DNA from: Mesorhizobium mediterraneum
GTDB lineage: Bacteria; Pseudomonadota; Alphaproteobacteria; Rhizobiales; Rhizobiaceae
Direction of reading: 5' to 3'
Assembly: GCF_002284565.1 (NCBI RefSeq)
Contig: NZ_NPKI01000004.1
Span: 35,100 to 99,099 of the forward strand
DNA: 64,000 nt
Shown: positions 63,906 to 64,000 of the stretch, piece after piece
Position numbering within the stretch: position 1 is the first letter of the stretch
Layout: each line of letters opens with the position of its first letter
Notes under the pieces: model-generated
What the model was told of the DNA's origin: nothing
Seen by the model: only the letters and a program-made list of their open reading frames with translations
The model's database searches: none
Program-made: the position numbers and the translations under genes

Positions 63906-64000
63906 GAGGTGGCGCCTTCCCCTTCTCCCCTTGTGAGGGCTTTGCACGGGGAGCGAAGTGGATTTCGGTGGTCAGTGAGGGCCTTTTTGAAGGCCGGCAG
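63906..64000. repeat. Start of another CTCCCC-type repeat at the window edge
   Basis: CCTTCCCCTTCTCCCCTTGTGAGGG and GCACGGGGAGCGAAG match the arms of the element at 32076-32217. It is cut by the window end, so its full form and the next gene cannot be seen. Confidence 0.5.

Overview
This 64 kb, GC-rich window looks like chromosome from a Hyphomicrobiales (Rhizobiales) alphaproteobacterium, most likely Mesorhizobium or a close relative. The inference rests on gene content: PreTA, a non-pyrrolysine MttB-like protein beside a dimethylglycine-dehydrogenase-type enzyme, a TamA/TamB pair, many ABC uptake systems and a half-size FrcA-like ATPase. Dispersed palindromic intergenic repeats of the kind seen in rhizobia support it. 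No rRNA, tRNA, CRISPR array, prophage or intact insertion sequence was found.

Layout. 1-3.1 kb: the 5' part of an Rrf2 regulator, then preT-preA (pyrimidine reduction). 3.1-6.3 kb: ChaC-like glutathione cyclotransferase, a VOC protein with a doubtful 5' end, a small secreted-protein gene broken by an in-frame TGA beside decayed remnants and repeats, and DoxX. 6.3-11.4 kb: FAD/GcvT methylamine-type dehydrogenase, MttB-like methyltransferase and a lytic transglycosylase-like lipoprotein. 11.4-17.7 kb: a peptide-type ABC operon with a fused DppD-DppF ATPase. 18-26 kb: tamA-tamB, with an internally duplicated TamB. 26.4-35.1 kb: alpha-2-macroglobulin (with a PAN-like domain), PBP1C and a VanX/DdpX-type dipeptidase, a cell-envelope block.

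35.3-42 kb: sulfate ABC operon (sbp-cysT-cysW-cysA), a GNAT/DUF1778 toxin-antitoxin pair, a second sulfate-binding protein and an Rrf2 regulator. 42-44.4 kb: a decayed patch with an IS5-type transposase remnant, a RibD-type reductase plus a truncated relative, and an SRPBCC/ArsR pair. 44.6-51.2 kb: gluconokinase, a four-gene sugar-type ABC transporter and a LacI regulator with a palindromic operator. 51.5-56 kb: a second SRPBCC/ArsR pair, a frameshifted squalene-cyclase-like gene, a candidate sRNA, an MFS transporter and DUF3175. 55.9-63.9 kb: a sugar-acid catabolic locus with two nearly identical FadR-type regulators, an epimerase/dehydratase-like dehydrogenase, a 3-hydroxyisobutyrate-dehydrogenase-family enzyme, an FrcBCA-like ABC transporter and a gluconate 5-dehydrogenase-like SDR. 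Three promoter regions of this locus carry variants of one palindrome, TTGTC-N-GACAA, which suggests a local regulon.

The genes are mostly ordinary accessory metabolism. The most informative irregularities are the palindromic repeats (one apparently inserted into a coding remnant), the TamB internal duplication, the duplicated regulators and their shared operator, and several genes caught while decaying. All functions are read from sequence motifs and family resemblance; no database search was run.
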